Positions 24,642 through 30,744 of a DNA stretch of 30,744 nucleotides are shown here, one piece after another; the stretch's first letter is position 1, and each line of letters starts with the position of its first letter. Location of the stretch: contig DEDT01000033.1 in NCBI GenBank assembly GCA_002350105.1, positions 1 through 30,744 on the forward strand. Reading direction: 5' to 3'. The DNA comes from Selenomonadaceae bacterium UBA2897. GTDB lineage: Bacteria > Bacillota > Negativicutes > Selenomonadales > Selenomonadaceae. The notes beneath the pieces were generated by a model. The model saw only the letters and a program-made list of their open reading frames with translations. It searched no databases and was not told where the DNA came from. The position numbers and the translations under genes were made by a program.

Positions 24642-25015
24642 GCTTTTCCCTCCAAGATACAGCTGGCCGCCGCGTACTCGCGCGTATGGCTCAGCGAAAT
24701 ATGCGTCGCCGTGATGCCCAACTCCGCCGCGCGCCGCGCGAACCAGCCACTCAGTCTCAGCTGCGGTCGGCCCGACGCGAGACGCACGACCTCGATATCC
24801 GTGAAGGGCCCCTGGAATATCCCCACGCCAAAGGCCTTCATCACGGCCTCTTTCGCCGCATAGCGCGCCGCGAAGCTCTGCGAGAGCTGCGCCCCGCGGC
24901 CCTTGCAGTAGACCTGTTCCTCCCCCGTAAAGACGCGCCGCACGAAGAGCGGATTTCTCAGCGCGCGCTGCATACGCGGCACATCGACGATATCAATGCC
25001 TGTCCCTATGATCAC
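24638..25015 (-). CDS. acpS: Holo-[acyl-carrier-protein] synthase
   Basis: A 125-aa protein from the GTG at 25015 (GGAGG with a 7-base gap). The longer open reading to 25372 runs through a terminator and into motB, and is rejected. AcpS transfers 4'-phosphopantetheine from CoA to ACP. Visible motifs are IIGTGIDIVDVPRM with the metal-binding Asp, the Glu/Lys block SFAARYAAKEAVMKAFG, and the C-terminal ISLSHTREYAAAS. Length is standard. Cotranscribed with nnrE/nnrD. Confidence 0.95.
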   Translation of the reverse strand: MIIGTGIDIVDVPRMQRALRNPLFVRRVFTGEEQVYCKGRGAQLSQSFAARYAAKEAVMKAFGVGIFQGPFTDIEVVRLASGRPQLRLSGWFARRAAELGITATHISLSHTREYAAASCILEGKA

Positions 25016-25093
25016 AGACCTTCCTCCTTTTCCCCTGCACGCAATCATCCGGCAGAGGCCATGTACGATTGCCCACTGACGGGCTCTCCACCT

Positions 25094-25121
25094 ACAAAAA
25101 GAGCCGGCCCTGCGGCCGGCC
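25094..25121 (-). terminator. Intrinsic terminator of motAB
   Basis: GCCGGCC (25103-25109) pairs with GGCCGGC (25114-25120) around a 4-base loop, followed on the minus strand by CTTTTTG. It lies in the gap between motB and acpS. Confidence 0.88.
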
Positions 25122-25163
25122 CGAAAGCAGCCTGGACGGACTCCCGCCCTGCTGCGATAAACC

Positions 25164-26099
25164 TTAATGAGAAGTCTGCAACGGCTCGGGCGGCGTCTTG
25201 ATCGGGCTGTTGACACCGCCTGCCAGCGGGGCCGGTGCCTTGTTCGGATCACGCTCCGGGATGGCCGGCTCCTCCGGCGGTCTTGCCTGCGGCATCGCCG
25301 AGGACGGCGTCTGGATGACGTTCGTCTCATCGCTGTTACCGCCGCTCGAACCACCATTGAACTGGTAGTCACGGGCGATCAGCACCTCGACGCGGCGGTT
25401 CTGCTGCTTGCCCTCCTCGGTCTTGTTATCCGCGATGGGGCGGTACTCGCCGTAGCCGATGGCGCTGAAGCGCTGCGGATTCAGCCCGCCCGGCTGAGCG
25501 AGGATGGCCTTCATGAAGTTCAGCGCACGCGCCGACGACAGATCCCAGTTCGTCGGGAACTGCGCATTGCTGATCGGCACATTATCCGTATGGCCCGAGA
25601 TGAGCACGCGCTCGTTCACGGACGCCAGCAGGCCAGCCACCACGGGGATGATCTGCTGCGCCTGGTTGCCCAGCGTCGCCGAGCCCGAGGGGAACAGCGC
25701 ACGCTCGCCGATGCGGATCATGAGCCCCTCCTCCGTCATCTGCGTGCTCAGCTGATCCTGCAGGTTGTTCTGCTGGATGTACTCCTCCATCTGGCGCTGC
25801 ACCTGCTCCAGCTTCTGGTTCTCGGCGATATAGGCCGAGTTGCCCTTATCGTCATCGTTCGGCATCTGCGCCCGGCGGCCCTCGTTCGGACCCAGCTTAT
25901 TGAAGAAGGAAGGACCGCCGCTGTTGAACGCCGCCGTGAAGGCCTCCGCCATCTCCGTGACCTTTTTCTGGTCGGTCTGGGACATGGCGAACAGGCAGAT
26001 AAACAAGGCCAGGAGCAGGGTAAGCAGATCAGAATAAGGCAGCAGCCAGGCCTCGCTGGCTTCCTCCTCTTTTGGCTTGCCTCTCTTTTTCCTTGCCAT
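25164..26099 (-). CDS. motB: Flagellar motor stator protein B
   Basis: A 311-aa protein. A basic N-terminus (ARKKRGKPK) precedes a single membrane helix (about 19-40) containing the proton-carrying Asp24 in LLPYSDLLTLLLALF. The plug region and linker follow, then an OmpA-like peptidoglycan-binding domain (about 130-250) with ISGHTDNVPI, NWDLSSARALNFM and GYGEYRPIADNKTEEGKQQNRRVEVLI. The last ~60 residues are Pro-rich and low complexity. It anchors the stator to the cell wall; the Asp and the wording of the helix suggest H+ rather than Na+ coupling. Start ATG at 26099 with GGAGGG; 3 bases separate it from motA. Confidence 0.95.
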   Translation of the reverse strand: MARKKRGKPKEEEASEAWLLPYSDLLTLLLALFICLFAMSQTDQKKVTEMAEAFTAAFNSGGPSFFNKLGPNEGRRAQMPNDDDKGNSAYIAENQKLEQVQRQMEEYIQQNNLQDQLSTQMTEEGLMIRIGERALFPSGSATLGNQAQQIIPVVAGLLASVNERVLISGHTDNVPISNAQFPTNWDLSSARALNFMKAILAQPGGLNPQRFSAIGYGEYRPIADNKTEEGKQQNRRVEVLIARDYQFNGGSSGGNSDETNVIQTPSSAMPQARPPEEPAIPERDPNKAPAPLAGGVNSPIKTPPEPLQTSH

Positions 26100-26102
26100 G
26101 AA

Positions 26103-26885
26103 TTATCCCTCCTTGTTCGACTTCAGGGCATCGCGCTCCGACTGCGGGATGAAGACCATGAGCTTGGCCTCGATGGCCATCGGCGAATCGCCGGCCTGCA
26201 GCGAGAGGATGCCCTCGATGATCATGCGCTTCTCGCTGATCTCGGCATCGTTCTGACCCTTCAGCTTGTTCGCGATCGGCAGCCACAACACGTAGCCGGT
26301 GAAGATACCAAGCATCGTCGCGATGAAGGCGGCGGCGATGGAATGGCCCAGCTTATCGATATCGTTCAGGTTGCCGAGGGCGGCGATCAGGCCGACCACG
26401 GCGCCCATGACGCCCAGGGTCGGTGCATAGGTACCAGCCTGCGTGAACATGGAACGCGCATGGGCATGGCGCTGCTCCATCACGGCCAGCTCGGCATCCA
26501 GCACGTCGCTGACGAAATCCGGGTCCATACCATCGATGACCATGCCCAGGCCCGTGCGGAAGAACGGATCCTCGATATCCTGCACGCGGCCCTCAAGGGC
26601 GAGGATACCTTCGCGGCGCGCCACCTGCGACAGGTCGACGAACAGCTGCAGCAGCTCCGCCTTCTTATGCAGGGGTGGTGCCTGCGTCGCCTTCTTGATC
26701 AGCATGGGGAACTTCTTCATATCCTCCAGCGTGAAGCCGATGAACAAGCAGGAAAAGGTACCACCGATGATAATCAGGAATGCGGCCGGGTTGTTCAGGG
26801 CTGTGATTGGTGCACCTTTCAGGACCATGCCGACGAACACGGAAATGAAACCACCAATCAAACCTATGACGGTCGATTTATCCAA
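26103..26885 (-). CDS. motA: Flagellar motor stator protein A
   Basis: A 260-aa protein from a TTG at 26885 (GGAGG with an 8-base gap). Four membrane segments are visible: VIGLIGGFISVFVGMVL, AAFLIIIGGTFSCLFIGF, and the C-terminal pair around GTYAPTLGVMGAVVGLIAAL and IAAAFIATMLGIFTGYVLWLPIAN. The cytoplasmic loop with REGILALEGRVQDIEDPFFRTG interacts with the rotor. The TYAPTLGVMGAVVGL and LWLPIANKLK elements are conserved in the MotA/PomA/TolQ family. With MotB it forms the ion-conducting stator, so the organism is predicted to be flagellated; no other flagellar gene is in the window. Confidence 0.95.
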   Translation of the reverse strand: MDKSTVIGLIGGFISVFVGMVLKGAPITALNNPAAFLIIIGGTFSCLFIGFTLEDMKKFPMLIKKATQAPPLHKKAELLQLFVDLSQVARREGILALEGRVQDIEDPFFRTGLGMVIDGMDPDFVSDVLDAELAVMEQRHAHARSMFTQAGTYAPTLGVMGAVVGLIAALGNLNDIDKLGHSIAAAFIATMLGIFTGYVLWLPIANKLKGQNDAEISEKRMIIEGILSLQAGDSPMAIEAKLMVFIPQSERDALKSNKEG

Positions 26886-26909
26886 AACAAACGCCTCCTA
26901 TTGACCTTC

Positions 26910-26956
26910 GGGGAAACGCGGACTCGTCTCCCCTGTATACGCTGCTTAATATTATA
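26910..26956 (-). promoter_or_regulatory. motAB promoter -10 and leader stem-loop
   Basis: TATAAT on the minus strand (26951-26956) lies 65 bases before the motA start. No sigma-28 type (TAAA-N15-GCCGATAA) element is visible. In the leader, GGGGAGACG pairs with CGTTTCCCC (26910-26918 with 26925-26933, one G/U pair) around a 6-base loop. It is about 25 bases before the motA start and could influence translation or stability. Confidence 0.45.
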
Positions 26957-27140
26957 CTCCATTTACTTTGATTTATTCCACAGGGAAACGCAAAATCCTA
27001 CCTGAAAAAAGGATTTTTTCAAGAATTTAACGGAACTCTTTTTTTCGCGGACAATCTATCATGCCTTTTCTCCCCGTGAAAATAGGCCCACAAACAGCAG
27101 AAAACGGCGAAAAAATATTTTCGATAATTTTTTCTTATCT

Positions 27141-27171
27141 TATCATATATGCACTGGAAATATGATATAAT
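27141..27171 (+). promoter_or_regulatory. lysR promoter embedded in a perfect inverted repeat
   Basis: TATCATAT (27141-27148) and ATATGATA (27160-27167) form a perfect 8+8 repeat with an 11-base spacer. The right arm overlaps the consensus -10 TATAAT (27166-27171), and the -35 position falls in the left arm. LysR regulators typically bind T-N11-A dyads and repress themselves, so this is a likely autoregulatory site. The rest of 26957-27140 is AT-rich, with a weak AAAATCCT/AGGATTTT hairpin (26992-27017) and no gene. Confidence 0.65.
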
Positions 27172-27219
27172 GATTCACAGATAAAAATAAATTATCATGA
27201 CAAAGGAAGTAGAGCAAAC

Positions 27220-28125
27220 ATGGAACTCCGACAACTCGAATATTTCCAGATGGCCAGCCGTCTGCGCAATATCACCCGCGCCGCTGAACGCCTGCGCGTC
27301 TCGCAGCCGAACATCACCGTCGCGATCAAGAAGCTGGAGAATGAACTCGGCATCCAGCTCTTTGACCGCAGCCAGAAACAGCTCGCGCTCACGCCGGAAG
27401 GTGCCGTATTTCTCAACCGCATCGAGCTCGCCCTGCGCAACATCCAGGACGCCGTGCTCGAGGTCAACGACTACAAGCAGCTGCAGAAAGGCACGATCAA
27501 GATCGGCATCCCGCCCATGATCGGCGCCTACCTCTTCCCGAAGATTTTCTCCAGCTTCCAGCGCCAGTACTCCCACCTCGACATCTATCTGCACGAGGAA
27601 GGCTCGATGTCGATCCGGGAGCAGCTGGAGCGCGACGAGCTCGACTTCGGCATCATCATCCTCTCGGCCAACGCCCAGAACCTCCAGACCCTGCCCATGT
27701 CCAAGAACCGCATCGTCTGCTGCGTCCCCGAGAGCAGCCCGCTCGCGAGGAAGGACGCCATCACCATCCAGGACGTCGCCGACACCAACGTCATCATGCT
27801 CAAGGAAGGCTCCTTCATCCGCCAGGCTGTCCTCGCCCACATGAAGGCCGCGGCCATCACGCCGAACATCGTGCTCGAATCCAATCAGGTCGTCACGCTC
27901 AAGGGCCTCACGGCCAACGGCGTCGGCGTCACCTTCCTGCTCGACATCGTCGCGCGCAGCACGCCAGGCATCAAGGCGCTCCCCGTCATCGACCTCGAAC
28001 CCGTCGACGTCGGCCTCGCCTGGAAGAAAGACCGCTACATCTCCAAGGCAGCCCAATCCTTCATGGACTTCTGCCGCGAAATCCTCAAGGAACGCGAAGA
28101 AGGCAAAACAAAAGCAGAAAAATGA
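27220..28125 (+). CDS. LysR-family transcriptional regulator
   Basis: A 301-aa regulator. The N-terminal winged helix-turn-helix (about 1-60) reads MELRQLEYFQMASRLRNITRAAERLRVSQPNITVAIKKLENELG, the usual LysR signature with SQPNITVAIKKLE as recognition helix. A linker helix leads to the periplasmic-binding-protein-like effector domain (about 90-295), with KIGIPPMIGAYLFP, DFGIIIL and a Gly-rich segment before GVTFLLDIV. The effector is not recognisable. AAAGGAAG precedes the ATG at 27220. It is divergent from motAB and followed by dapL after a short hairpin, so its targets may be itself and a neighbour; control of motAB is only a possibility. Confidence 0.93.
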   Translation: MELRQLEYFQMASRLRNITRAAERLRVSQPNITVAIKKLENELGIQLFDRSQKQLALTPEGAVFLNRIELALRNIQDAVLEVNDYKQLQKGTIKIGIPPMIGAYLFPKIFSSFQRQYSHLDIYLHEEGSMSIREQLERDELDFGIIILSANAQNLQTLPMSKNRIVCCVPESSPLARKDAITIQDVADTNVIMLKEGSFIRQAVLAHMKAAAITPNIVLESNQVVTLKGLTANGVGVTFLLDIVARSTPGIKALPVIDLEPVDVGLAWKKDRYISKAAQSFMDFCREILKEREEGKTKAEK

Positions 28126-28131
28126 TCCTCC

Positions 28132-28165
28132 GCGCACAGCTCACCAAAGGCCGTGCGCTTTTTCT
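28132..28165 (+). terminator. Probable terminator after lysR
   Basis: GCGCAC (28132-28137) pairs with GTGCGC (28153-28158) around a 15-base loop, followed by TTTTTCTT. Confidence 0.7.
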
Positions 28166-28198
28166 TCGGCATGATGCAAAAAATTTGCCGCTATCTAT

Positions 28199-28226
28199 TT
28201 GAAAGCGCATAAGCTAGTGATATAAT
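28199..28226 (+). promoter_or_regulatory. Promoter of dapL
   Basis: TTGAAA (28199-28204) and a consensus TATAAT (28221-28226) are 16 bases apart, about 45 bases before the dapL ATG. Confidence 0.75.
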
Positions 28227-28272
28227 ATGCTAAAAAGTTATACTTTCAATACTTTTATGGAGGGAAACCATT

Positions 28273-29505
28273 ATGGCAACCATTAACGATAACTATCTGA
28301 AGCTGCAAGGCAGCTATCTCTTCGCCGAGATCGCCCGCCGCGTAGCCGCCTACAAAGAAGCCAACCCCGACGCCGACATCATCCGCCTCGGCATCGGCGA
28401 CGTCACCCAGCCGCTCCCGGCCGTCTGCATCGAAGCCATGCACAAAGCCGTCGACGAAATGGCGCACAAGGAAACCTTCCGCGGCTACGGGCCCGAGCAG
28501 GGCTACAGCTTCCTCACCGAAGCCATCCTCAGGAACAACTACGAAAAGAAAGGCATCCACTTCGGCACGGACGAAATCTTCGTCAGCGACGGCTCCAAGA
28601 GCGACACCGGCAACATCCAGGAAATCTTCGGCGCGGCGGACAAAATCGCCATCACCGACCCGGTCTACCCCGTCTACCTCGACACCAACGTCATGGCCGG
28701 CCGCACGGGCACGATGCAGGAAGACGGCCACTACGCAGGCGTCACCTACCTCCCCTGCTCGGCCGAGAATAACTTCGCCCCGGCGCTCCCCAAAGAGCGC
28801 GTAGACATCCTCTACCTCTGCTGCCCCAACAACCCCACGGGCACCACGCTCAACCGCACGGAACTCACGAAATGGGTCAACTGGGCGAAGGAAAACGACG
28901 TCGTCATCCTCTTCGATGCCGCCTACGCCGCCTACATCACCGAGGACGATGTCCCCACCACCATCTACGAAATCCCGGGCGCCAAAGACGTCGCCATCGA
29001 ATTCCGCTCCTTCTCCAAGACGGCCGGCTTCACCGGCACGCGCTGCGGCTACACCATCATCCCGCACAACGTCACGGGCAAAGCCGCCGACGGCAGCCGC
29101 GTCGAATACAACAAACTCTGGAACCGCCGCCACACCACGAAATTCAACGGCACGGCCTACATCGTCCAGCGCGGTGCCGCAGCCATCTACACCGAAGAAG
29201 GCCAGAAACAGGTCAAAGAACTCGTCGGCTACTACCTCGAGAATGCCCGCATCATCCGCGAAGGCCTCCAGGCTGCCGGCCTCGAAGTCTACGGCGGCAT
29301 CAACGCCCCGTACATCTGGCTCAAGACCCCGAACAACATGCCCTCCTGGGACTTCTTCGACAAGCTGCTCAAGGAAGTCAACATCGTCGGCACGCCGGGC
29401 GTAGGTTTCGGCCCCTGCGGCGAAGGCTATTTCCGTCTCACCTCCTTCGGCGACCGCGAAGACACGAAGCGCGCCGTAGCCCGCTTCCAGAACCTGAAGT
29501 TTTAA
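28273..29505 (+). CDS. dapL: LL-diaminopimelate aminotransferase
   Basis: A 410-aa fold-type I PLP aminotransferase. It converts tetrahydrodipicolinate directly to LL-diaminopimelate with glutamate as donor, short-cutting the succinylase and acetylase routes to lysine and peptidoglycan. Markers are IRLGIGDVTQPLP (37-49), FRGYGPEQGY, FVSDGSKSDTGN, DPVYPVYLDTNVMAGRTG, CPNNPTGTTL (184-193), DAAYAAYI and the Schiff-base Lys249 in RSFSKTAGFTGTRCGY. Length is that of the family. GGAGGG lies 9 bases before the ATG. Monocistronic, with its own promoter and terminator. DapL is typical of certain clades only, including Negativicutes and Clostridia. Confidence 0.97.
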   Translation: MATINDNYLKLQGSYLFAEIARRVAAYKEANPDADIIRLGIGDVTQPLPAVCIEAMHKAVDEMAHKETFRGYGPEQGYSFLTEAILRNNYEKKGIHFGTDEIFVSDGSKSDTGNIQEIFGAADKIAITDPVYPVYLDTNVMAGRTGTMQEDGHYAGVTYLPCSAENNFAPALPKERVDILYLCCPNNPTGTTLNRTELTKWVNWAKENDVVILFDAAYAAYITEDDVPTTIYEIPGAKDVAIEFRSFSKTAGFTGTRCGYTIIPHNVTGKAADGSRVEYNKLWNRRHTTKFNGTAYIVQRGAAAIYTEEGQKQVKELVGYYLENARIIREGLQAAGLEVYGGINAPYIWLKTPNNMPSWDFFDKLLKEVNIVGTPGVGFGPCGEGYFRLTSFGDREDTKRAVARFQNLKF

Positions 29506-29559
29506 CGAGACCAAGCTCACTAATCATCCAACGACACATCGATAGACACAGCAAGAACA

Positions 29560-29590
29560 GGCGCAGTCCGCAAGGGCTGCGCCGTTTTCT
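29560..29590 (+). terminator. Intrinsic terminator of dapL
   Basis: A 10-bp stem (29560-29569 with 29574-29583, one G/U pair) closed by a GCAA tetraloop and followed by GTTTTCTT. Confidence 0.9.
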
Positions 29591-29685
29591 TGCCCCACGA
29601 CATCCACCACTCTTCCCACCGGAACAGCCGCCAGACCGCCTACCTGCCTCCCAACACACTTTCCAGCCAAACCTCAAACAACTTA

Positions 29686-29694
29686 TGCTATAAT
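29686..29694 (+). promoter_or_regulatory. Extended -10 promoter of the two-TM protein gene
   Basis: TGCTATAAT (TATAAT at 29689-29694) lies about 40 bases before the start. It is the same extended -10 string as seen for cdaA and the COG2509 gene. No -35 is evident. Confidence 0.55.
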
Positions 29695-29732
29695 GGTCGT
29701 AGAAATAAGCAGAACAGAATGGAGGCCACCCC

Positions 29733-30116
29733 ATGACCGATAACGAAAACAAAGTCCGCGAAATGTCCGAAAGCGAAACCGACGCCTACACGGGCCAGAC
29801 CATCGACGCCAACACCGGTGCCGAAGAACCCCCGCGCAACCAGCAGCAGCAATACCAGGGGCAAGCCCCCTTCGGCAGCAACAACGGATCCAGCCCCTTC
29901 CGCCTCTTCACCACCCAGGATCTCAGCCTCAAGGGCATCGCCAAATACCTCTGGCAAAACACCACCTGGAAAACCAAGGGCATCGTCCTCCTCGCCGTAA
30001 CGGCCCTCATCCTCTCCCTCGGCTTCCTCCTCGCCGTCGCCCTCCCCATCATCCTCACGGTCGTCGGCGCCGTCGTCATCGCCAGCTGGGTCTTCACCTA
30101 CTTCATGAAACACTGA
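29733..30116 (+). CDS. Small two-TM membrane protein, function unknown
   Basis: A 127-aa protein from the ATG at 29733, with GGAGG 7 bases upstream. Residues 1-60 are hydrophilic and acidic, then Gln/Asn/Pro-rich (PPRNQQQQYQGQ...SNNGSS) and probably disordered. A short amphipathic part (LKGIAKYLWQNTTWKTKG) leads into two closely spaced hydrophobic helices at about 83-103 and 105-124. The protein ends YFMKH. I do not recognise a family. C-ending codon use like its neighbours, a good ribosome binding site and its own promoter support a real gene. Nothing in context gives a role; it is the last protein gene before the repeat-rich region leading to the rRNA genes. Confidence 0.75.
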   Translation: MTDNENKVREMSESETDAYTGQTIDANTGAEEPPRNQQQQYQGQAPFGSNNGSSPFRLFTTQDLSLKGIAKYLWQNTTWKTKGIVLLAVTALILSLGFLLAVALPIILTVVGAVVIASWVFTYFMKH

Positions 30117-30145
30117 GAAAGAGAAGTTAAAATCTTGCCACAATT

Positions 30146-30353
30146 GTAAGGAGCAGGGGCAGACAGCCTGCACGGAGCGTTGGAATTTCAGACTCGATAG
30201 TAAGGAGCAGGAGTGGACAGGCATAAGCGTAGCGTTGGGATTTGGCGTTAAGAAGAATTTTTTGTACTAGCCGCAAGCGTAAGGAGACGGAGTCGGTAAG
30301 CAAAAGCGTAGCGTTGATGATTTGCGTGAAGAAAGATTTTTTTGCCTACTAGC
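30146..30353 (+). repeat. Three degenerate direct repeats
   Basis: Units begin at 30146, 30200 and 30279, each with GTAAGGAG followed by a G-rich tract, a GCGT(T/A)G block (AGCGTAGCGTTG in units 2 and 3) and an AAGA...TTTTTT tail. Spacing is 54 and 79 bases. A partial tail just before 30146 hints at a fourth copy. No open frame persists through them. Confidence 0.7.
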
Positions 30354-30476
30354 TTCCTCGAAAAAGTATTTTCGTTTAAGCGAAGCGCGTTTAAATACTT
30401 TTTCAGGATTAATTCATGGCAAAAAAATCTTTTAGCAAATCATCTCAGCGAAGTGTTGCTTACCGGCTCCGTCTCC
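30283..30476. repeat. ~194-bp imperfect palindrome
   Basis: The left arm (30283-30371) and right arm (30393-30476) are inverted copies. Strong blocks are GGAGACGGAG-Y-CGGTAAGCAA (one difference), ATGATTTGC, AAGATTTTTTTGCC and GAAAAAGTATTT. A ~21-base centre separates the arms. The left arm is also the third direct repeat unit, so the palindrome is an inverted member of the same family. A transcript would fold into a very long hairpin. Confidence 0.75.
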
Positions 30477-30493
30477 GAAGTATAGCCGTAAAC

Positions 30494-30523
30494 CAAAAGA
30501 CACCCGCTTTCACGAGTGCCTTT
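30494..30523 (-). terminator. Terminator after the 5S-like pseudogene
   Basis: An 11-bp stem with two G/U pairs (30496-30506 with 30513-30523) and a 6-base loop, followed on the minus strand by TTTTGG. It lies 5 bases after the 3' end of the 5S-like sequence, as expected for a 5S gene. Confidence 0.7.
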
Positions 30524-30527
30524 GCTT

Positions 30528-30686
30528 AACTGGCAATGCCCTATTCTCCCAGCTCGTCTCCAAGCAAGTACTTTCGGCGTGTATGTGCTTAACTACTACT
30601 GTGTATAAGCGACTCGCACATGTTTGCGCGTCGCTTCGCTCCTTCAAACATGGCTCCCTGCTTATGTGTTCGGCAGTTCGAGGCAA
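30528..30686 (-). pseudogene. 5S rRNA-like pseudogene with a 60-base palindromic insert
   Basis: Read on the minus strand, 30604-30528 gives the 3' two thirds of a 5S rRNA: ACACAGTAGTAGTTAAGC, CGCCGAAAGTACTTG, a GCTTG-GAGA-CGAGC hairpin (helix IV with GNRA loop) and CTGGGAGAATAGGGC. The loop B/C strand TGCCGAACACA, normally just before AGTTAAGC, is found 60 bases further away (30665-30675). The intervening 30605-30664 is a palindromic segment bounded by TGTGT direct repeats. The first ~25-35 bases of 5S, needed for helix I, are not found; a terminator lies there instead. It is therefore unlikely to make a functional 5S rRNA. Confidence 0.65.
30605..30664. mobile_element. 60-base palindromic insert with terminal inverted repeats
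   Basis: TAAGC (30606-30610) and GCTTA (30660-30664) form the ends, and CATGTTTG (30619-30626) and CAAACATG (30645-30652) an inner perfect stem. TGTGT occurs directly on both sides (30600-30604 and 30665-30669), like a 5-base target duplication. It is far too small to encode anything and resembles a MITE or REP-type unit. An alternative fold pairs AAGCGAC (30607-30613) with GTCGCTT (30630-30636). Confidence 0.5.
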
Positions 30687-30687
30687 C

Positions 30688-30715
30688 AAAAAAACGGCAC
30701 CTTTACAAGTACCGT
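30688..30715 (-). terminator. Terminator after the 5S rRNA gene at the window edge
   Basis: ACGGTAC pairs with GTGCCGT (30694-30700 with 30709-30715, one G/U pair), followed on the minus strand by seven T. It is the likely end of an rRNA operon whose other genes lie beyond the window. Confidence 0.85.
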
Positions 30716-30721
30716 TCACTT

Positions 30722-30744
30722 AACTAGCGACGCCCTATCCTCCC
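30722..30744 (-). rRNA. rrf: 5S ribosomal RNA, 3' end only (continues beyond window)
   Basis: On the minus strand the window edge reads GGGAGGATAGGGCGTCGCTAG, the typical 3' end of bacterial 5S rRNA (helix V end plus the 3' strand of helix I), followed directly by a terminator. Only about 23 bases are visible. It differs at a few positions from the same stretch of the pseudogene copy at 30528-30604. Confidence 0.72.

Noticed and set aside
24638..25372. A 244-aa version of AcpS
   Set aside because: The extra N-terminus runs through the motAB terminator and into motB, and is low-complexity Arg/Ser. The GTG at 25015 has an ideal ribosome binding site and gives the standard length.
26992..27017. 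AAAATCCT/AGGATTTT hairpin as a terminator
   Set aside because: It lies upstream of both divergent genes (motA and lysR), so no transcript needs ending there, and it is weak and AT-rich.
28255..29520. A 421-codon open frame antisense to dapL
   Set aside because: Gly/Val/Asp-rich shadow of C-ending codons; dapL on the plus strand is unambiguous.
30146..30353. Direct repeats as a possible CRISPR array
   Set aside because: Unit spacing is irregular (54 and 79 bases), repeats are degenerate throughout rather than alternating with unique spacers, and no cas gene is present.

Overview
The window is a GC-rich, densely packed bacterial chromosome segment. A diderm member of the Negativicutes, close to Selenomonas, is the best fit. 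This is inferred from gene content: LL-diaminopimelate aminotransferase, the cdaA-cdaR-glmM cluster, flagellar motAB, feoAB with a FeoB-associated Cys-rich peptide, CbiK, and a lic-type phosphocholine locus. Frequent TTG starts behind good ribosome binding sites also fit. No 16S sequence is present, so the genus is not proven.

Layout. 1-212 is the 3' end of a class II fructose-bisphosphate aldolase gene with a very strong terminator. 343-2103 (-) is a B12-binding radical SAM protein, divergent from a solitary GspE/PilB-like ATPase (2225-3466, +). 3555-6919 (-) is the complete de novo NAD operon nadA-nadB-nadC, with a recognisable promoter and a candidate operator. 7137-8192 (+) is a P-loop nucleoside/sugar kinase-like protein. 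8305-10023 (+) holds a short-chain dehydrogenase and a LicD-type phosphocholine transferase. They face licA-licC-licB (12579-10047, -), which encode choline kinase, CTP:phosphocholine cytidylyltransferase and a choline-type permease. Together these make a full route from choline import to decoration of a surface glycan. Just upstream of licA lies a scar: the first 17 codons of a PEP-mutase-like gene joined to the last 89 codons of a phosphonopyruvate decarboxylase gene. This suggests that a phosphonate (2-aminoethylphosphonate) pathway was lost here.

13181-15671 (-) is feoA-feoB plus a Cys-rich mini-protein, under a TTGACA promoter flanked by Fur-box-like sequences. 15941-21675 (-) is cdaA-cdaR-(COG2509 FAD protein)-glmM-cbiK. 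It combines c-di-AMP synthesis, cell-wall amino sugar synthesis and, unusually, the cobalt chelatase of B12 synthesis, ending in tandem terminators. 21883-22908 (-) is ilvE. 23082-25015 (-) is acpS-nnrE/D. 25164-26885 (-) is motA-motB, divergent from a LysR regulator (27220-28125, +) whose promoter is embedded in a perfect 8+8 inverted repeat. dapL (28273-29505, +) and a small two-TM protein (29733-30116, +) follow.

The last 630 bases carry no convincing protein gene. They contain degenerate tandem repeats, a ~194-bp imperfect palindrome, a 5S rRNA-like pseudogene that appears to be interrupted by a 60-base palindromic insert with TGTGT on both sides, and the 3' end of what is probably a genuine 5S rRNA gene on the minus strand. 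The right edge therefore seems to enter an rRNA operon. The most distinctive observations are the phosphonate deletion scar in the lic locus and the disrupted second 5S copy beside the palindromic repeats.
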